A stretch of 64,000 nucleotides of DNA from Acidobacteria bacterium Mor1. GTDB taxonomy: Bacteria > Acidobacteriota > Polarisedimenticolia > Polarisedimenticolales > Polarisedimenticolaceae. The notes beneath the pieces are model-generated. The model saw only the letters and a list, made by a program, of their open reading frames with translations, searched no databases and was not told where the DNA came from. How positions within the stretch are numbered: the stretch's first letter is position 1; every line of letters begins with the position of its first letter. A program made the position numbers and the translations under genes. The stretch lies in assembly GCA_001664505.1 (NCBI GenBank), contig CP011806.1, positions 1,092,400 to 1,156,399 of the forward strand. Reading direction: 5' to 3'. Below are positions 16,669-24,675 of the stretch, in pieces.

Positions 16669-17657
16669 AGGACTTCCGCTATCGAGGCGCCGTGGCGCTC
16701 CTGGTGCCGCTGGCACTGGTCGCCATCCTCGCCCCGTGGCTCGGCCTGCGAGACCCCGACGCCCAGGAAGACATCCTGGTATTGCGGGATCTCCCGCCGC
16801 TCTCCCGAGTCGACGTGGTGAACCTCGCCGACGGCAGCCGGCTCTACGCCCACGAGCTCGAGCCCGACGACGACGGCGGCGTGCGCCTGCGGCGCGGAAA
16901 GCGCTGGACCGAGGTCGGAGCGGGTGAACTTGCGGGACCGTCTCCCTCGGACTGGCACGAGCGGCCGCTGTTCTTGTTCGGAACCGACCAGTTCGGCCGT
17001 GACCTGGTCAGCCGTGTGATCTGGGGCTCCCGCATCTCGCTGTGGGTCGGCTTGTTGGCCGCGGCTCTGGCCATCGGTCTCGGCCTTCTGATCGGACTGG
17101 CCGCCGGGGCGGCCGGCGGCGTGGTCGACGGCGCCCTGATGCGCTTCACCGACATCGTGCTGGCGGTGCCCCGCCTGTTCCTGGTGTTGCTGCTGGTTTC
17201 GCTCTTCGGGCGGGGCTTCGGCGTGACCGTCGTGGCCCTGGGCGTCACCTCCTGGATGGCCGCCGCCCGGCTGGTCCGCGGCGAGGTGCTGTCCTTGCGC
17301 GAACGCGGGTTCGTCCAGGCCGCCCGGGCCTCGGGGGCCGGACCGCTTCAGGTGGCCCTGTGGCACCTGCTCCCCGGCGCCGCGCCGCCGCTTCTGATCG
17401 AGGCGACCCTGCGGGTCGGCGAAACGATCCTGCTGGAAGCGACCCTCTCCTTTCTCGGCCTGGGTGTCCAGCCCCCCGCCGCTTCCTGGGGCAACCTGGT
17501 TTCCGACGGCCAGCAGAGCCTGCCCGACGCCTGGTGGATCTCGACCTTCCCCGGCGTGGCCATCGTGCTGACGGTGATCGGCTTGAACCTGCTGGGAGAC
17601 GCCCTGCGGGACCGCTGGAATCGCCGCTCGGTGGTGGGGCTCGCGCCCCACGGTTGA
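16665..17657 (+). CDS. ABC transporter permease, DppC/OppC type
   Basis: The 330-residue membrane protein pairs with the preceding permease. After the first helix it has an acidic soluble insert (about 25-100) ending in the family motif LFGTDQFGRDLVSRVIWG. The later EAA loop reads RGFVQAARASGAGPLQVALWHLLPG and the C-terminus has WISTFPGVAIVLTVIGLNLLGD. No ATPase gene follows; the transporter must borrow ATP-binding subunits encoded elsewhere or lack them. Confidence 0.9.
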   Translation: MKDFRYRGAVALLVPLALVAILAPWLGLRDPDAQEDILVLRDLPPLSRVDVVNLADGSRLYAHELEPDDDGGVRLRRGKRWTEVGAGELAGPSPSDWHERPLFLFGTDQFGRDLVSRVIWGSRISLWVGLLAAALAIGLGLLIGLAAGAAGGVVDGALMRFTDIVLAVPRLFLVLLLVSLFGRGFGVTVVALGVTSWMAAARLVRGEVLSLRERGFVQAARASGAGPLQVALWHLLPGAAPPLLIEATLRVGETILLEATLSFLGLGVQPPAASWGNLVSDGQQSLPDAWWISTFPGVAIVLTVIGLNLLGDALRDRWNRRSVVGLAPHG

Positions 17658-17718
17658 CCCACCGGCCGCTACGCTTCTATCCTCCGGAATCGGGCCCGGC
17701 CCGTTTGCGGAGAGACCC

Positions 17719-19191
17719 TTGAGCCAGATTCGGAACTACATCGACGGTGAATCCCGCCCGGCTGCAGGCGGCGGCGCCCTGGACAACATCGAGCCGGCGA
17801 CCGGCCGCGCCTACGGCACCATCCCCGACAGCGACGAGCGGGATGTCGAACAGGCGGTGGCCGCCGCGGTCCGGGCCTTCCCCGGCTGGTCGACGACACC
17901 GGCGGAAGAGCGCACCCGCTGGATGCTGCGGCTGGCGGACCGCATCGAAGAGCGTCTCGAGGAATTCGCCCGGGCGGAGAGCGTCGACAACGGCAAGCCG
18001 CTGGCGTTGGCCCGGCGGATGGACATCCCCCGGGGCGTGGCCAACCTGCGCTTCTTCGCCACGGCGGTGACCCACTTCCGTTCGGAGTCCCACGCCACCG
18101 ATCACACCGCGCTGAACTACACCTTGCGGCGCCCCCGGGGCGTGGCCGGCTGCATCTCGCCGTGGAACCTGCCGCTGTATCTCTTCACCTGGAAGATCGC
18201 CCCAGCGCTGGCCACCGGAAACACCGTGGTGGCCAAGCCTTCCGAGCTGACGCCTCAGACGGCGTTCATGCTGGGCGAGGTCTGCCGCGAAATCGGCTTC
18301 CCCGCCGGCGTGTTGAACATCGTCCACGGGCTCGGCCCCAAGACCGGCGGGCCGATGACCGCCCACCCCGACGTGGGCACCGTCGCTTTCACCGGCGGTA
18401 CCGTCACCGGACGCACCATCGCCTCGGTCACCGCGCCGATGTTCAAGAAGGTCGCCCTCGAGATGGGGGGCAAGAACCCGACGGTGGTCTTCGGCGACGT
18501 CGACCTGGACGAGGTCATTCCCGCGACCCTCAGGGCCGCCTTTACCAATCAGGGCCAGATCTGCCTGTGCGGCTCCCGCATCTTCGTGCAGCGCAACATC
18601 TACGATCGCTTCGTCGACCGTTTTGCCGCCGCCGCCCGCGACCTGCACGTCGGCGACCCGCTTGAAGACGGGACCGATCAGGGGGCCGTGGTCAGCGCCG
18701 CCCACCGGGACAAGGTTCGCGGCTATATCGAACTGGCCCGGAAAGAAGGGGGCACCCTGCTCACCGGCGGACTCGAGGTTCCCGAACTGCCCGAACGTTG
18801 CCGGGACGGATTCTTCGTCGCGCCGACGGTGGTCACCGGCCTCGACGCCGGCTGCCGGGTCAACCAGGAAGAGATCTTCGGTCCCGTCGCATCGTTGATC
18901 CCCTTCGACGGCGAGGGGGACCTGATCGAGATGGCCAACGGCACCCCCTACGGCCTGGCCGCGTCCCTCTGGACCCGGGACCTGAGCCGGGCCCACCGGG
19001 TGGCCGACCGCCTGGAGAGCGGCACGGTGTGGGTCAACTGCTGGTTGCTGCGTGATCTGCGGGTGCCCTTCGGCGGAATGAAACAGAGCGGCGTCGAGCG
19101 CGAGGGTGGCGAGGAGGCGCTACGCTTCTTCACCGAACCGAAGAACGTCTGCGTGCAGGTGCCCTACGACCTGCCCGGGAAGGACTCATGA
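17719..19191 (+). CDS. Aldehyde dehydrogenase, 2-aminomuconic/2-hydroxymuconic semialdehyde type
   Basis: The 490-residue NAD-dependent enzyme is closest in pattern to AmnC/ALDH8A1, which oxidises 2-aminomuconate 6-semialdehyde late in the kynurenine pathway. Catalytic Cys282 sits in NQGQICLCGS, the general base Glu in LEMGGKNP, and the cofactor loop in FTGGTVTGRT. TTG at 17719 is used as start; GGAGAG precedes it by about five bases. The next gene, a RidA-type deaminase, overlaps its stop and would act on its product. A 2-hydroxymuconic semialdehyde substrate is the main alternative. Confidence 0.88.
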   Translation: MSQIRNYIDGESRPAAGGGALDNIEPATGRAYGTIPDSDERDVEQAVAAAVRAFPGWSTTPAEERTRWMLRLADRIEERLEEFARAESVDNGKPLALARRMDIPRGVANLRFFATAVTHFRSESHATDHTALNYTLRRPRGVAGCISPWNLPLYLFTWKIAPALATGNTVVAKPSELTPQTAFMLGEVCREIGFPAGVLNIVHGLGPKTGGPMTAHPDVGTVAFTGGTVTGRTIASVTAPMFKKVALEMGGKNPTVVFGDVDLDEVIPATLRAAFTNQGQICLCGSRIFVQRNIYDRFVDRFAAAARDLHVGDPLEDGTDQGAVVSAAHRDKVRGYIELARKEGGTLLTGGLEVPELPERCRDGFFVAPTVVTGLDAGCRVNQEEIFGPVASLIPFDGEGDLIEMANGTPYGLAASLWTRDLSRAHRVADRLESGTVWVNCWLLRDLRVPFGGMKQSGVEREGGEEALRFFTEPKNVCVQVPYDLPGKDS

Positions 19192-19610
19192 GCGAAGACC
19201 GCAAGTTCGTCAGCCAACGGGCCCCGGAGCCGGTAGGCGCGTTCCCCCACTCTCGCCGGGTCGGCAACCTGCTGTTCCTCTCGGGCATCGGGCCGCGCAA
19301 GCGGGGTACCAAGGACATCCCCGGCGTAACCCTCGACGCCGAGCGCAACATCGTCGACTACGACATCACCGCCCAGACCCTCTCGGTGTTCGAGAACGTG
19401 CGCACCGTGCTCGAAGACTCCGGCTCGAGCTGGGACCGGATCGTCGACGTGCAGGTGTTCCTGACCGACATGAAGGCGGACTTCAAGACCTTCAACGCGC
19501 TCTACGCCGAACACTTCGCCGACAACCAGCCGACCCGCACCACCATCGAGGTCGGATCGCTTCCGACCCCGATCGCCGTGGAGCTGAAGGTCATCGCCAC
19601 CATCGACTGA
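19188..19610 (+). CDS. RidA-family 2-aminomuconate deaminase
   Basis: This 140-residue member of the RidA/YjgF/Rid family probably hydrolyses 2-aminomuconate to 4-oxalocrotonate and ammonia. Features shared with AmnD/NbaF include the N-terminal APEPVGAFPHSRRVGNLLFLSGIGPR, the RNIVDYDITAQT region and the arginine of QPTRTTIEVGSLP, which anchors the carboxylate. It overlaps the aldehyde dehydrogenase by 4 bp, so the two are coupled. General imine-deaminase activity is possible; the context favours the aminomuconate role. Confidence 0.85.
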   Translation: MSEDRKFVSQRAPEPVGAFPHSRRVGNLLFLSGIGPRKRGTKDIPGVTLDAERNIVDYDITAQTLSVFENVRTVLEDSGSSWDRIVDVQVFLTDMKADFKTFNALYAEHFADNQPTRTTIEVGSLPTPIAVELKVIATID

Positions 19611-19658
19611 CCTCGGCACGTCGAAGCAGTCGGGGGGCACCCAGGGTGACAGCAGCGC

Positions 19659-20285
19659 CTACTCCGCCAGGGATCGAAGCACCGCCCGCACCGGGCTGGC
19701 GTCGAAGCCGACCAGCTTGAGCGGCAACGCGATCAGCTCGTAGATCCCCTCGGGCACGCCGTCGAGCACGACTCCTTCCAGGATCGCCAGATCGTGGGCC
19801 AGACAGCGAGCGTGGCTCGGAAGGTCCTTGGAACTGAACAGATCGACACTCGGCGTGTCGAGGCCGATCAGGCGCCCTCCGCCGGCGGCGAATGCGTCGA
19901 TCAGCGCCGGCTCGAAGGCGGCGAAGTCCTCATCGAAGGGTTCGGCCTCGGGAGCGTAGGTACCCGTGGCGAACAGCAGCCGCGGCGCCAGCAGCGGGAC
20001 CGGCAGGAGTTCCGGCGCCATGCGGGCACCCCGCGCCGCGTCGACCCGCACCACCTGGCAACGCCCGAGGTACGGCTCGAGATCACGCTGTTCGATCGAC
20101 GGCGCGCCGGCACCGTAGTGGCTGGGCGCGTCGGCGTGGGCCCCGAGGTGCACCGTGGCGCGAAGAGTCGACAACGTCAGGTTGTCCCCTCGGGCCATGT
20201 CCATCAACACTTCCCGGGAGGCCGGCGTGTCCCCGGGCCAGACCTGGAGCTGCGGCGAAACCGGGGGCGTGATGTCGTAGAGCAT
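19659..20285 (-). CDS. kynB: Kynurenine formamidase
   Basis: The 208-residue cyclase-family hydrolase converts N-formylkynurenine to kynurenine and formate. The metal-binding motif HLGAHADAPSHYG lies near residues 46-58, WPGDTP near the N-terminus, and DTPSVDLFSSKDLPSHARCL in the second half; these are typical of bacterial KynB. It is the last gene of kynU-kynA-kynB, 42 bp after the dioxygenase, and converges on the aminomuconate genes. Confidence 0.93.
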   Translation of the reverse strand: MLYDITPPVSPQLQVWPGDTPASREVLMDMARGDNLTLSTLRATVHLGAHADAPSHYGAGAPSIEQRDLEPYLGRCQVVRVDAARGARMAPELLPVPLLAPRLLFATGTYAPEAEPFDEDFAAFEPALIDAFAAGGGRLIGLDTPSVDLFSSKDLPSHARCLAHDLAILEGVVLDGVPEGIYELIALPLKLVGFDASPVRAVLRSLAE

Positions 20286-20327
20286 CTCGGATCTCCAGGA
20301 CCGACGTCGGGCGAGGACCGGGCCGGG

Positions 20328-21110
20328 CTAGAACCGGTGGCGGATCGCCCAGAGATCCTCGAACACCGGCTTGAACAGCGACTTGCGCAGGAACTCGACG
20401 CCCAGGCTGCCGCCGGTGCCCCGTTTGTTGCCGATGGTCCGCTCGACCATCTTGACGTGGCGATAGCGCCACTCCTGCTGGCCCTCGTCGAAGTCGGTCA
20501 TCAGTTCGATCAGGATTACCAGATCGGGTTGGCTCTCGTGCAGCCGCACGATCTCGTCCTGGAGCGGCTCCGACGGCGCGGTCGCGGCGTCGGCGGGACG
20601 CTTGCGCAACTCCTCGGGGATCTCGGCCCCACGCTGCTCGAGAAAATCGTAGAAGTGATCGACCACCGAGCGGGTCGTCAGCCGCCGGCGCAGGCGCTCG
20701 TAACCCGGGTAGCTCTCGTCGTAGAAGCTGAAGGTCTCGGGCCGTTTGTAGCCGAGTTGAAACTCCAGCTCGCGGAACTGCACCGACTGAAACCCGGATG
20801 CGGTGTCGAGGCGGTCCCGGAAAGCGGAGAAGGAGGTCGGAGTCATGGTCTCGAGGATGTCGAGCTGCTGCACCAGGGTCTTCATGATGGTGCGCGTGCG
20901 TTTGAAGGTGTGGATCGCTGCGTAGAGATCGCCGGCCGAGAAGTCCGCCCGCACCTTGTCGAACTCGTGGATCAACTGCTTGAACCAGAGCTCGTAGGTC
21001 TGGTGGATGATGATGAACAGCGTCTCGTCGTGCTCGGCCGGTTCGGAGCGGGGCTCCTGAAGCTGCAGCAAGCGCTCGATGTGCAGGTAGGTTCCGTAGG
21101 TCAGTTCCAT
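20328..21110 (-). CDS. kynA: Tryptophan 2,3-dioxygenase
   Basis: This haem enzyme opens the indole ring of tryptophan to give N-formylkynurenine. The 260-residue protein starts MELTYGTYLHIERLL and has the family's HQTYELWFKQLIHEFD, RTRTIMKTLVQQLDILETMTP and the late KRGTGGSLGVEFL segment. ATG 21110 is chosen over one 66 bp upstream because GGAG lies nine bases before it and the longer form would overlap kynU. It sits 23 bp after kynU and feeds kynB next. Confidence 0.94.
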   Translation of the reverse strand: MELTYGTYLHIERLLQLQEPRSEPAEHDETLFIIIHQTYELWFKQLIHEFDKVRADFSAGDLYAAIHTFKRTRTIMKTLVQQLDILETMTPTSFSAFRDRLDTASGFQSVQFRELEFQLGYKRPETFSFYDESYPGYERLRRRLTTRSVVDHFYDFLEQRGAEIPEELRKRPADAATAPSEPLQDEIVRLHESQPDLVILIELMTDFDEGQQEWRYRHVKMVERTIGNKRGTGGSLGVEFLRKSLFKPVFEDLWAIRHRF

Positions 21111-21132
21111 GGGGACTCCAGTTCGGATGCGC

Positions 21133-22440
21133 TCAGCGGGTCGCCCGGTCGAGCACCTGCACGAAGCGCCAGGCATCGTGGAAGGAGTTGTAGAGCGGCA
21201 CCGGCGCGACGCGGATCACGCCGGGCTCCCGGTAGTCGCCGACCACCCCTTCCCGTTGCAGCGTCTCGAACACCTCCCGGGGACGCTCGTGCCGCACCTT
21301 GAGCGACAGCTGACAGCCACGCTGTCGCGAATCGGCGGGGGTGATCACGTCGACCCGGTCGGCGCAGAGTTTCTCCAGCATCCCCGCCATGTAGCCGGTC
21401 AGGGACACCGACTTGGCCCGTAGCGAGGTCATGCCCGCCCGGTCAAAGAGCGCCAGCGACGCCCGCAGCGGCGCCAGGGCCAACACCGGCGGGTTGCTCA
21501 GCTGCCAGCCGTCGGCCCCTTCCACCGGCACGAACTCTTCCTCGAGGTGCATGCGGAAGCGGGTCTTAGGGTCGTTGCCCCACCAGCCTGCGAAACGCGG
21601 GAGGGTCTTGTCCCCTCCGTTGCGTGCGTGAACGAAACAGCCGGCGACCGCACCCGGCCCGGCATTCAGATACTTGTAGGAACACCAGACGGCGAAGTCG
21701 GCGCCGTCGTCATGCAGGCTCAGCGGCAGGTTGCCGGCGGCGTGGGCCAGGTCGAATCCGACCCGGCAGCCCTGCTTGCGTGCGGCGGCGGCGATGGCCG
21801 CCAGGTCGTAGGCCTGGCCGTTGTAGTAGCCGACTCCGGGGAACAGCACCAGGGCCGTTTCCCTGCCGTGCTTGTCGATGCTCTCGAGAATGTCCTCGTG
21901 GCGCAGGCACTCCTCCCCTTCCCGGGGCCGCACCAGCACGATGGCGTCGTCGGGCTCGTAGCCGTGGAAGCGCACCTGGGAGCGCACGGCGTAGTTGTCC
22001 GAGGGGAAGGCGTCCGCCTCCATCAGGATCTTGTAGCGGTCCCCTTCCGGCCGGTAGAACGAGACCATCATCAGGTGCAGGTTGGCGGTGAGGCTGTTCA
22101 TCATCACGACTTCGCGGGGCTCGGCCCCGACCAGTCGCGCGCCGGGCTCGCGAAAGGCCTCGTGGTAGCTGTACCAGGGGTTGGCGCCGTCGAAGTGAGC
22201 GTCCACCGCCAGCTTCGACCAATCCTCGAGCTCCTGCTCGATCGCCGCCGCCGTTCCCCTGGGCTGGAGCCCCAGGGAGTTGCCGCACAGATAGACCGCC
22301 GGTTCCCCGTCGGGTCCGGGAGGCAGCAGAAACTCGTTGCGCATTTCCCGCAACGGGTCGCGCTCATCGAGCCGCTGGGCAAAGCCTTCGTCGGTCTCGA
22401 TGATCGGGAAGCCGCCGCGCCCCTGGCCTTGCTCGCTCAT
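21133..22440 (-). CDS. kynU: Kynureninase
   Basis: This PLP enzyme cleaves kynurenine or 3-hydroxykynurenine to anthranilate or 3-hydroxyanthranilate plus alanine. The 435-residue protein has VYLCGNSLGLQPRG near the N-terminus, GFDLAHAAGNLP (the PLP-contacting Asp) and WCSYKYLNAGPGAV with the Schiff-base lysine near residue 255. It is the first gene of the three-gene kyn set, 12 bp after the lipoprotein gene upstream, so it may share that transcript. Kynurenine monooxygenase and later ring-cleavage genes are not in this window. Confidence 0.95.
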   Translation of the reverse strand: MSEQGQGRGGFPIIETDEGFAQRLDERDPLREMRNEFLLPPGPDGEPAVYLCGNSLGLQPRGTAAAIEQELEDWSKLAVDAHFDGANPWYSYHEAFREPGARLVGAEPREVVMMNSLTANLHLMMVSFYRPEGDRYKILMEADAFPSDNYAVRSQVRFHGYEPDDAIVLVRPREGEECLRHEDILESIDKHGRETALVLFPGVGYYNGQAYDLAAIAAAARKQGCRVGFDLAHAAGNLPLSLHDDGADFAVWCSYKYLNAGPGAVAGCFVHARNGGDKTLPRFAGWWGNDPKTRFRMHLEEEFVPVEGADGWQLSNPPVLALAPLRASLALFDRAGMTSLRAKSVSLTGYMAGMLEKLCADRVDVITPADSRQRGCQLSLKVRHERPREVFETLQREGVVGDYREPGVIRVAPVPLYNSFHDAWRFVQVLDRATR

Positions 22441-22451
22441 CTTCAGAACGC

Positions 22452-23105
22452 CTACTCGGGCACCTGGAAGCGCACGTAGACCGGCTCCTCCAGATTCGGC
22501 GAGCTGACGAACAGCTCGAACTCCTTGCCCAGTACGCCGTCGGGCGGCGCCGGGAAGTACAGCATGTCGACGATGAACCCGAAGCGAGGCAGGATCAGGT
22601 TGTCCCGGATCAACTCGGTGGATTCGATCACCTGGGCCCGGCCGGTGCGTTCATTGAACATCCCGGCCCGGGTGGGCGAGAACTTGGTGCGATAGCGGGT
22701 GAGCGCAGCGAATTTGTCGAAGGTCAGTCCTTCGAGCTCCGCCAGCCGCACGTCGGGATCGAGGAAGTTGTATCCGTCGATAAGCTCCCGGGGAAGAGCC
22801 AGCGGGTAGCGGTTACCCTGGGCGTCGACCAGTTCGAAGGACTCCCGGGCCAACTGCAGGCGCTTGACGCCGGTATTGGCCAGGGCAACCTCGAACGGGA
22901 TGTAGGGCTCCCCCTCGCGATAGCGGGTGGCGTTGACGCTGACCACCAGGGTGATCAGGTCGCCGTCCTCGATGTAGGCAAAGCGGGATAGCTTGCGATC
23001 GAGTTGGCCCGAGGTGGGCACCCCTCGAATCTCTTCGCGCAGCTCGCAGGACGCGCCGACGAGCAGGACGACCAGCAACGATGCGACGATCAGTCCTCGC
23101 TTCAC
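22452..23105 (-). CDS. Predicted lipoprotein of unknown function
   Basis: The 217-residue protein has a signal peptide ending in LLVGASC, so it should be lipid-anchored at about residue 20. The mature part is mostly predicted strand (LITLVVSVNATRY, YIPFEVALANTGVKRLQL, VYVRFQV), resembling an immunoglobulin-like or DUF4352-type fold, but I cannot assign a family. It lies between aroDE and kynU in the same direction. Confidence 0.75.
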   Translation of the reverse strand: MKRGLIVASLLVVLLVGASCELREEIRGVPTSGQLDRKLSRFAYIEDGDLITLVVSVNATRYREGEPYIPFEVALANTGVKRLQLARESFELVDAQGNRYPLALPRELIDGYNFLDPDVRLAELEGLTFDKFAALTRYRTKFSPTRAGMFNERTGRAQVIESTELIRDNLILPRFGFIVDMLYFPAPPDGVLGKEFELFVSSPNLEEPVYVRFQVPE

Positions 23106-23163
23106 GGAATCTCCTCGGTGAAATAAGGCGGCGCTGCGAGGTTAGGACGGGCACCCCGGCAGG

Positions 23164-24675
23164 TCAAGAGGCCCCCGCGGACCGGGATTGGAGCCAAGCC
23201 GCACCCGCCTCGGCCATGACTTCCGGGTCCGGCCGAACCCCGGCGTGATGCTCGAACTGGACCACCGCCTGGGCAACCAGCAGGGAGAAGCCGTCGATGG
23301 CGGCAAGGCCCCGTTCCTGGGCCGCGAGGACCAGCGGAGTCGGGCTCGGCCCGTAGACGGCGTCCAGCACGGCCCTGCCCCGCAGCAACTCCGGATCCAG
23401 GGCCATCTCCCCCTGTTTGCCCAACGGGGTGGCCTGCACGAGGCCTTCCCAGGGGGCATCCCTCAGGGCATCCAGGCCGCCCGCCTCGACGCCGAGCTCG
23501 GCGGCGACGCTCCGGGCCCGGTCCTCGGTGCGGTTGTAGAGCGTCGGCCGCGCTCCTGCCGCAGCGAGCGCCGAGGCGGCAGCCCGGGCGGTGCCCCCGG
23601 CGCCCAGGATCGCTACCCGCGCCCCGGCGAGATCGAGGTGCCGGGCCAACAGCTCCACCACGGCGGGCCCGTCTGTGTTGAATCCGAGCGCGCGGCCGGA
23701 CTCGTCGATGCGCACGGTGTTGACCGAGCCCGCCGCAGCGGCGATCCGGTCCAGCTCGACGCATCGCCCGGCCATCGGCTCCTTGAACGGCATCGTCGCG
23801 GCGAAGCCGGCGAAGCGCGACCAGGATTCCGGCGAGCGATCGAAGATCCAGCCCGCGAGTTCCTCCCAGGCCGGCGCCTCCAGCGGCACGTAGCGGGGCC
23901 GGCGCCCCAGCGCCCGATAGGCGGCGTTGTGCATCGCCGGCGAAGGGCTCCCACGCACCGCCGAACCGACGATACCGATCAGGTCTCCCGGGTCGATCTC
24001 CCCGACCCGATACTCGTCGAGCATCTCGGCCGCGGTGAACTGCCCCGGCGCCGTAAGCCGGTCCGGCCGTTCGGCGGCGTAGGTACCCCAGCTACCCCAG
24101 GCACAGGCCAACAGCCGGCTGAGCGCTCCCGGCCCCCCCATGGCAAAGGCGGCAAGCCGCAGCCGCTGCCGGCCCGCGCGCCGCAGCAGATCCCGTAGCG
24201 CGCCGAGCTCCCCGGTCGTTTCGGCCACCGGCACGATCTTGAGCCATGCACCGCTGGGCGCCATGGCATCCAGCAGCGGCTCCAGCGCATCGGCCCGGCA
24301 GGCGCTGCCGTGATCCGAGAGCACGACCCGCTCGGGATGCGCCGCGGCCAGGTCGGCGCAGTCCGAGCCGTGCTCCACGTCGATCATGGCGCCGCCGGCG
24401 AGGGCGGCTTCCAGCATCTTCCGACGCCGGGCGGGAGAGCCGTCGTAGCCGCCTCCGTCGGCGGGCAGGCGCAGGGTGACCAGCAGCGGGCGGCTGCAGG
24501 CATCCAGCACCGCCGACAGCTCCTTCGGTTGCATGCGGTCGGCGCGCAACTCGACCAGACCGCAGCCGGACGGGGCGGCGGCGATCCGCGCCAGTGCATC
24601 CTCGGCGAGCTCCGCCTGGATCGAAACGACGACGCCGATTCGGTCGCCGAACTCGGGCTCTGAAGTTTGGTTCAC
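23164..24675 (-). CDS. Bifunctional 3-dehydroquinate dehydratase / shikimate dehydrogenase
   Basis: The 503-residue fusion carries steps three and four of the shikimate pathway. Residues 1 to about 225 are a type I dehydroquinate dehydratase: VELRADRM, VLSDHGS with the catalytic histidine region, and LKIVPVAET with the Schiff-base lysine. From about 232 a shikimate dehydrogenase follows: GSPSPAMHNAAY, TMPFKEP with the catalytic lysine, NTDGPAV, and NADP-binding AILGAGGTARAAASAL. This order matches plant and chlamydial AroDE; most bacteria have separate genes. Its ATG overlaps the priA stop (ATGA). Confidence 0.93.
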   Translation of the reverse strand: MNQTSEPEFGDRIGVVVSIQAELAEDALARIAAAPSGCGLVELRADRMQPKELSAVLDACSRPLLVTLRLPADGGGYDGSPARRRKMLEAALAGGAMIDVEHGSDCADLAAAHPERVVLSDHGSACRADALEPLLDAMAPSGAWLKIVPVAETTGELGALRDLLRRAGRQRLRLAAFAMGGPGALSRLLACAWGSWGTYAAERPDRLTAPGQFTAAEMLDEYRVGEIDPGDLIGIVGSAVRGSPSPAMHNAAYRALGRRPRYVPLEAPAWEELAGWIFDRSPESWSRFAGFAATMPFKEPMAGRCVELDRIAAAAGSVNTVRIDESGRALGFNTDGPAVVELLARHLDLAGARVAILGAGGTARAAASALAAAGARPTLYNRTEDRARSVAAELGVEAGGLDALRDAPWEGLVQATPLGKQGEMALDPELLRGRAVLDAVYGPSPTPLVLAAQERGLAAIDGFSLLVAQAVVQFEHHAGVRPDPEVMAEAGAAWLQSRSAGAS

